A stretch of DNA of 7,332 nt, taken from contig CAKPLD010000059.1 in the NCBI GenBank assembly GCA_934167225.1, positions 1 to 7,332 of the forward strand. The letters run 5' to 3'. The notes under the pieces are model-generated. The model had not been told where the DNA came from and did no database searches. It saw nothing but the letters and a program-made list of their open reading frames with translations. Source of the DNA: an uncultured Clostridia bacterium (lineage in GTDB: Bacteria; Bacillota; Clostridia; TANB77; CAG-508). Positions 5,261 to 7,332 of this stretch are shown piece by piece (positions within the stretch are counted from its first letter, which is position 1; each line of letters opens with the position of its first letter). The position numbers and the translations under genes were made by a program.

Positions 5261-5288
5261 TTGAAAAAATCCCAAAAAAGTATATAAT
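5261..5288 (+). promoter_or_regulatory. Promoter of the rnc operon
   Basis: TTGAAA (5261-5266) and TATAAT (5283-5288) are 16 bases apart and 27 bases ahead of the rnc start. The stretch before it (5161-5260) holds no gene. It contains a seven-G run (5190-5196) and a weak inverted repeat, ACATAA...TTATGT-like, near 5204-5233. Confidence 0.8.
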
Positions 5289-5315
5289 AGATACATAACG
5301 AAAAGAGGTGAAAAA

Positions 5316-5996
5316 ATGGAATATACAATATTAGAAAAAGAAATAGGTTACGAATTTAAAGACAAAAACCTATTACAAACAGCACTAACACACACATCAT
5401 ATGCATACGAAAAAAAGACTACAAGCAACGAAAAATTAGAATTTTTAGGAGATAGCATACTAGAATTTTTATCAAGTATATACATATACACAAACTATCC
5501 CAAACTAAAAGAGGGAGAAATGACTAAAGTTAGAGCTCAAGTAGTGTGTGAAGCAAGTTTATACAAAATTGCAAAAACACATAATTTTAGTGATTTCTTA
5601 CGCCTAGGAAAATCAGAAAGAGCAATGCATGGACAAGTAAAGCCAGCAATAATGGCAGATAGTGTTGAAGCTGTAATTGCAGCAATGTATTTAGATGGTG
5701 GCTTAGAGCCTGTAAATAAATTTATTATAGAAAATCTAAAAAACGAGATAAAACAAGCAAGTCAAAATGTTGGTCAAAAAGACTACAAAACAGTATTGCA
5801 AGAAATTCTTCAAAAACATGGAGAAGTGCATATTGAATACAAAATAATAAAAGAATCTGGACCAGATCACGACAAAGTATTTGTTTCAGAAGTTATCTAT
5901 AATGGAAAAATACTAGCAAAAGGAGAAGGAAAAAGCAAAAAACATGCTGAAATGGATGCAGCAAAGCATGCAATAGAATTAATAAAAAAGAGGTGA
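5316..5996 (+). CDS. rnc: Ribonuclease III
   Basis: This cytosolic double-strand-specific endoribonuclease processes rRNA precursors and structured RNAs, leaving two-base 3' overhangs. The 226 residues match the normal family length. The family signature NEKLEFLGDSILEF lies at 38-51 with acidic residues E39, E42 and D46. The second active-site cluster is in ADSVEAVIAAMYLDGG, with D115 and E118. Together these supply the Mg2+-binding acidic set equivalent to E. coli E38, E41, D45, D114 and E117. A double-stranded-RNA-binding domain occupies about 156-225 (DYKTVLQE..., ending GKSKKHAEMDAAKHAI). The start has a GAGGTG Shine-Dalgarno six bases upstream. Its TGA lies inside the Shine-Dalgarno of the next gene, so the two are cotranscribed and probably coupled. 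Confidence 0.97.
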   Translation: MEYTILEKEIGYEFKDKNLLQTALTHTSYAYEKKTTSNEKLEFLGDSILEFLSSIYIYTNYPKLKEGEMTKVRAQVVCEASLYKIAKTHNFSDFLRLGKSERAMHGQVKPAIMADSVEAVIAAMYLDGGLEPVNKFIIENLKNEIKQASQNVGQKDYKTVLQEILQKHGEVHIEYKIIKESGPDHDKVFVSEVIYNGKILAKGEGKSKKHAEMDAAKHAIELIKKR

Positions 5997-6001
5997 AAGC
6001 T

Positions 6002-7054
6002 ATGAAAAAACAATATATAATTCCTATATTTGTACCACATTCAGGGTGCCCAAATGATTGTGTATTTTGCAATCAAAAATCAATAAGCGGACAAACAAAA
6101 CAGGTAACAAAGGAAGATGTAAAAAAAATAATAGAAGAACACCTAAAATATATCAAAAAAGATTCTAAAGTCGAAGTAGCTTTTTTCGGAGGAAGTTTTA
6201 CAGGAATAGACGAAGCAAAACAAGTAGAATTATTAAGTACGGCATATGATTATATAAAGCAAAAAAAGGTTGATAGTATAAGAATATCAACAAGACCAGA
6301 TTACATAAATAAAAACATATTAAAAATGTTAAAAAAATATAAAGTAAAAACAATAGAATTAGGAGTACAATCAACAAATGATTATATTCTAAAAAAGGCA
6401 GGAAGAGGCCATACATTTGAAGATGTAGTAAAAGCTTCAAAATTAATAAGATGGTACGGTTTCAATCTAGGTCATCAAATGATGGTAGGGCTTCCAGAAA
6501 GCACAACAGTTGATGAAATAAATACAGCAAAACAACTAATTAAACTAAAACCCAAAATGGTAAGAATATATCCTGTTTTGGTAATAAAAAATACAAAACT
6601 AGCAAAAGACTACAAAGAAGGAAAATACAAGCCTTTAACTGTAACACAAGCAGTAGAGGTTAGCAAAGAACTAGTAAAGCTTTTTGCCAAAAAACATATT
6701 GAAGTAATAAGAATAGGCCTTCAACCAACAGATACTATAACAAATCCTGATAACGATAAAAGCGAAGTACTAGCAGGACCATTTCATCCAGCTTTTAGGC
6801 AATTAGTGGAATCAGGAATGTGGTATGATGTGATTGTAGAGAAAATAAAACAACTAAATACCAAGGTTAAAGAAGTGGTTGTTACTGTAAATCCTATAGA
6901 TGTGAATAATGTTATTGGTCAGCGAAAAGATAATATAAAAAATATGAAGGAAATTTATGATGTAGACCTAATAGTAAAAGCAGATGATACAATTAAACAA
7001 GGAAAGTCAAAAATAGAAATAACAAAAATTTATGAAGATTTTTCAGAAAAATAA
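6002..7054 (+). CDS. Radical SAM protein of the Elp3-like type that follows rnc
   Basis: The 350-residue product carries the radical SAM cluster motif CPNDCVFC (Cys16, Cys20, Cys23; CX3CX2C), which binds a 4Fe-4S cluster for reductive cleavage of S-adenosylmethionine. The SAM-contacting FFGGSFTG lies at 61-68. Later blocks ELGVQS and GHQMMVGLP fit the Elp3/HemN-like radical SAM barrel. It lacks the acetyltransferase domain of true Elp3 and is much shorter. As I recall, a similar gene follows rnc in many Clostridia, usually with smc next; here smc is absent. The substrate is unknown, and RNA modification is a guess. ATG 6002 is chosen because AGAGGTG (5989-5995) lies at correct spacing. The in-frame GTG at 5993 is part of that ribosome binding site. 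Confidence 0.88.
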   Translation: MKKQYIIPIFVPHSGCPNDCVFCNQKSISGQTKQVTKEDVKKIIEEHLKYIKKDSKVEVAFFGGSFTGIDEAKQVELLSTAYDYIKQKKVDSIRISTRPDYINKNILKMLKKYKVKTIELGVQSTNDYILKKAGRGHTFEDVVKASKLIRWYGFNLGHQMMVGLPESTTVDEINTAKQLIKLKPKMVRIYPVLVIKNTKLAKDYKEGKYKPLTVTQAVEVSKELVKLFAKKHIEVIRIGLQPTDTITNPDNDKSEVLAGPFHPAFRQLVESGMWYDVIVEKIKQLNTKVKEVVVTVNPIDVNNVIGQRKDNIKNMKEIYDVDLIVKADDTIKQGKSKIEITKIYEDFSEK

Positions 7055-7066
7055 TATTAAAAATTT

Positions 7067-7114
7067 GGCTATTGTGACTCTAAATGGCCTATAATAGCCG
7101 GATACGGATTTTTT
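7067..7114 (+). terminator. Possible first terminator after the rnc operon
   Basis: GGCTATT (7067-7073) pairs exactly with AATAGCC (7093-7099), and further weak pairs form inside. A six-T run (7109-7114) follows after nine bases, which is farther than usual. A small CCG-GATA-CGG hairpin lies just before the T-run. Confidence 0.5.
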
Positions 7115-7122
7115 GATAAATT

Positions 7123-7158
7123 CTAGGAAGCCGTGCAAAGCTTTTCCTAGTATTTTTT
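7123..7158 (+). terminator. Intrinsic terminator after the rnc operon
   Basis: CTAGGAA (7123-7129) pairs with TTCCTAG (7144-7150). TA and six T follow (7153-7158). It isolates the rnc operon from the tRNA gene downstream. Confidence 0.8.
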
Positions 7159-7225
7159 GCTCTAATCCCCTAAATGCTTTATGATTAAGGGGACGCAACT
7201 TTTTTGAAAAATTTAAAAAAAGTCC

Positions 7226-7253
7226 TTGACAAATTTCAAAAAGATGGTATAAT
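7226..7253 (+). promoter_or_regulatory. Promoter of tRNA-Gly
   Basis: TTGACA (7226-7231) and TATAAT (7248-7253) are both perfect consensus hexamers with a 16-base spacer. They lie 22 bases upstream of the tRNA 5' end, as expected for a strongly expressed stable-RNA gene. Confidence 0.9.
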
Positions 7254-7275
7254 AATAAAGCATTAAGGAGAAGTT

Positions 7276-7332
7276 GCAGGTGTAGTTCAATGGTAGAACC
7301 CTAGCCTTCCAAGCTAGCTACGTGGGTTCGAT
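7276..7332 (+). tRNA. tRNA-Gly (anticodon TCC), 5' part, cut by the window end
   Basis: The acceptor 5' strand GCAGGTG is followed by a D arm (GTTC...GAAC) and an anticodon stem CTAGC/GCTAG around the loop CTTCCAA. The anticodon TCC at 7308-7310 reads GGA and GGG. The T arm begins with TGGGTTCGAT before the window ends. About 17 bases are missing. The third base of the acceptor is A where G is more usual, so it should pair with T in the missing 3' strand. Confidence 0.93.

Noticed and set aside
4839..5315. Template repeat or reverse transcriptase of a DGR
   Set aside because: I looked for repeats of VR words such as CCGGCAAGT or GTCGGTTTTCGT and for an RT-length frame. Neither is present here or elsewhere in the window.
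5993..6001. GTG 5993 as start of the radical SAM protein
   Set aside because: It is part of the AGAGGTG ribosome binding site that serves ATG 6002.
7166..7193. TCCCCT/AGGGGA hairpin as a third terminator
   Set aside because: The 6-bp stem has a 16-base loop, and the T-run begins about seven bases later. It is weak, and a better terminator already lies just upstream.

Overview
The window is very A+T-rich, with A-ending codons preferred, AGGAGG-type ribosome binding sites and a typical clostridial core-gene set: the end of tuf, rnc followed by a radical SAM gene, and tRNA-Gly(TCC). It is best read as chromosome of an uncultured or gut-type member of the Clostridia (Bacillota). Species cannot be told from the sequence alone.

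Layout. 1-119 holds the last codons of tuf and its terminator. 146-1377 holds a promoter, a 17-codon upstream ORF, a secreted or membrane-anchored protein of the type ending in a GFRPVV motif (DUF6273-like), and a terminator. 1398-2843 is on the minus strand: a small three-helix membrane protein and an Rpn/PD-(D/E)XK transposase-like nuclease gene that lacks a normal start codon and lies between 15-bp inverted repeats. 2922-3422 is an A-rich leader region with a 22-bp tandem repeat, a good promoter, a 24-codon leader ORF containing a (CA)n microsatellite, and a 24-bp-stem terminator. 3423-5160 is the most unusual part. A prepilin-like, FGE/C-type-lectin-fold protein ends in a G+C-rich, pyrimidine-ending-codon segment that looks like the variable region (VR) of a diversity-generating retroelement (DGR). 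It is followed by small hairpins, a cut-off MutS-like (MSL) DGR accessory gene and a 98-bp near-perfect foldback element. 5261-7158 is housekeeping: promoter, RNase III, radical SAM protein, terminators. 7226-7332 is a promoter and the first 57 bases of tRNA-Gly.

How it fits together. The accessory block (about 1400-5160) is inserted between conserved genes. The surface protein appears to be a DGR target whose binding face is diversified by adenine mutagenesis. No reverse transcriptase and no template repeat (TR) are visible, and the MSL gene is broken. The target is therefore either remote, served by an RT elsewhere, or a fossil of a decayed cassette. Its expression may be set by the leader ORF and terminator. 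Loss of one CA unit would extend leader translation into the terminator stem, which suggests a testable phase-variable attenuation switch.
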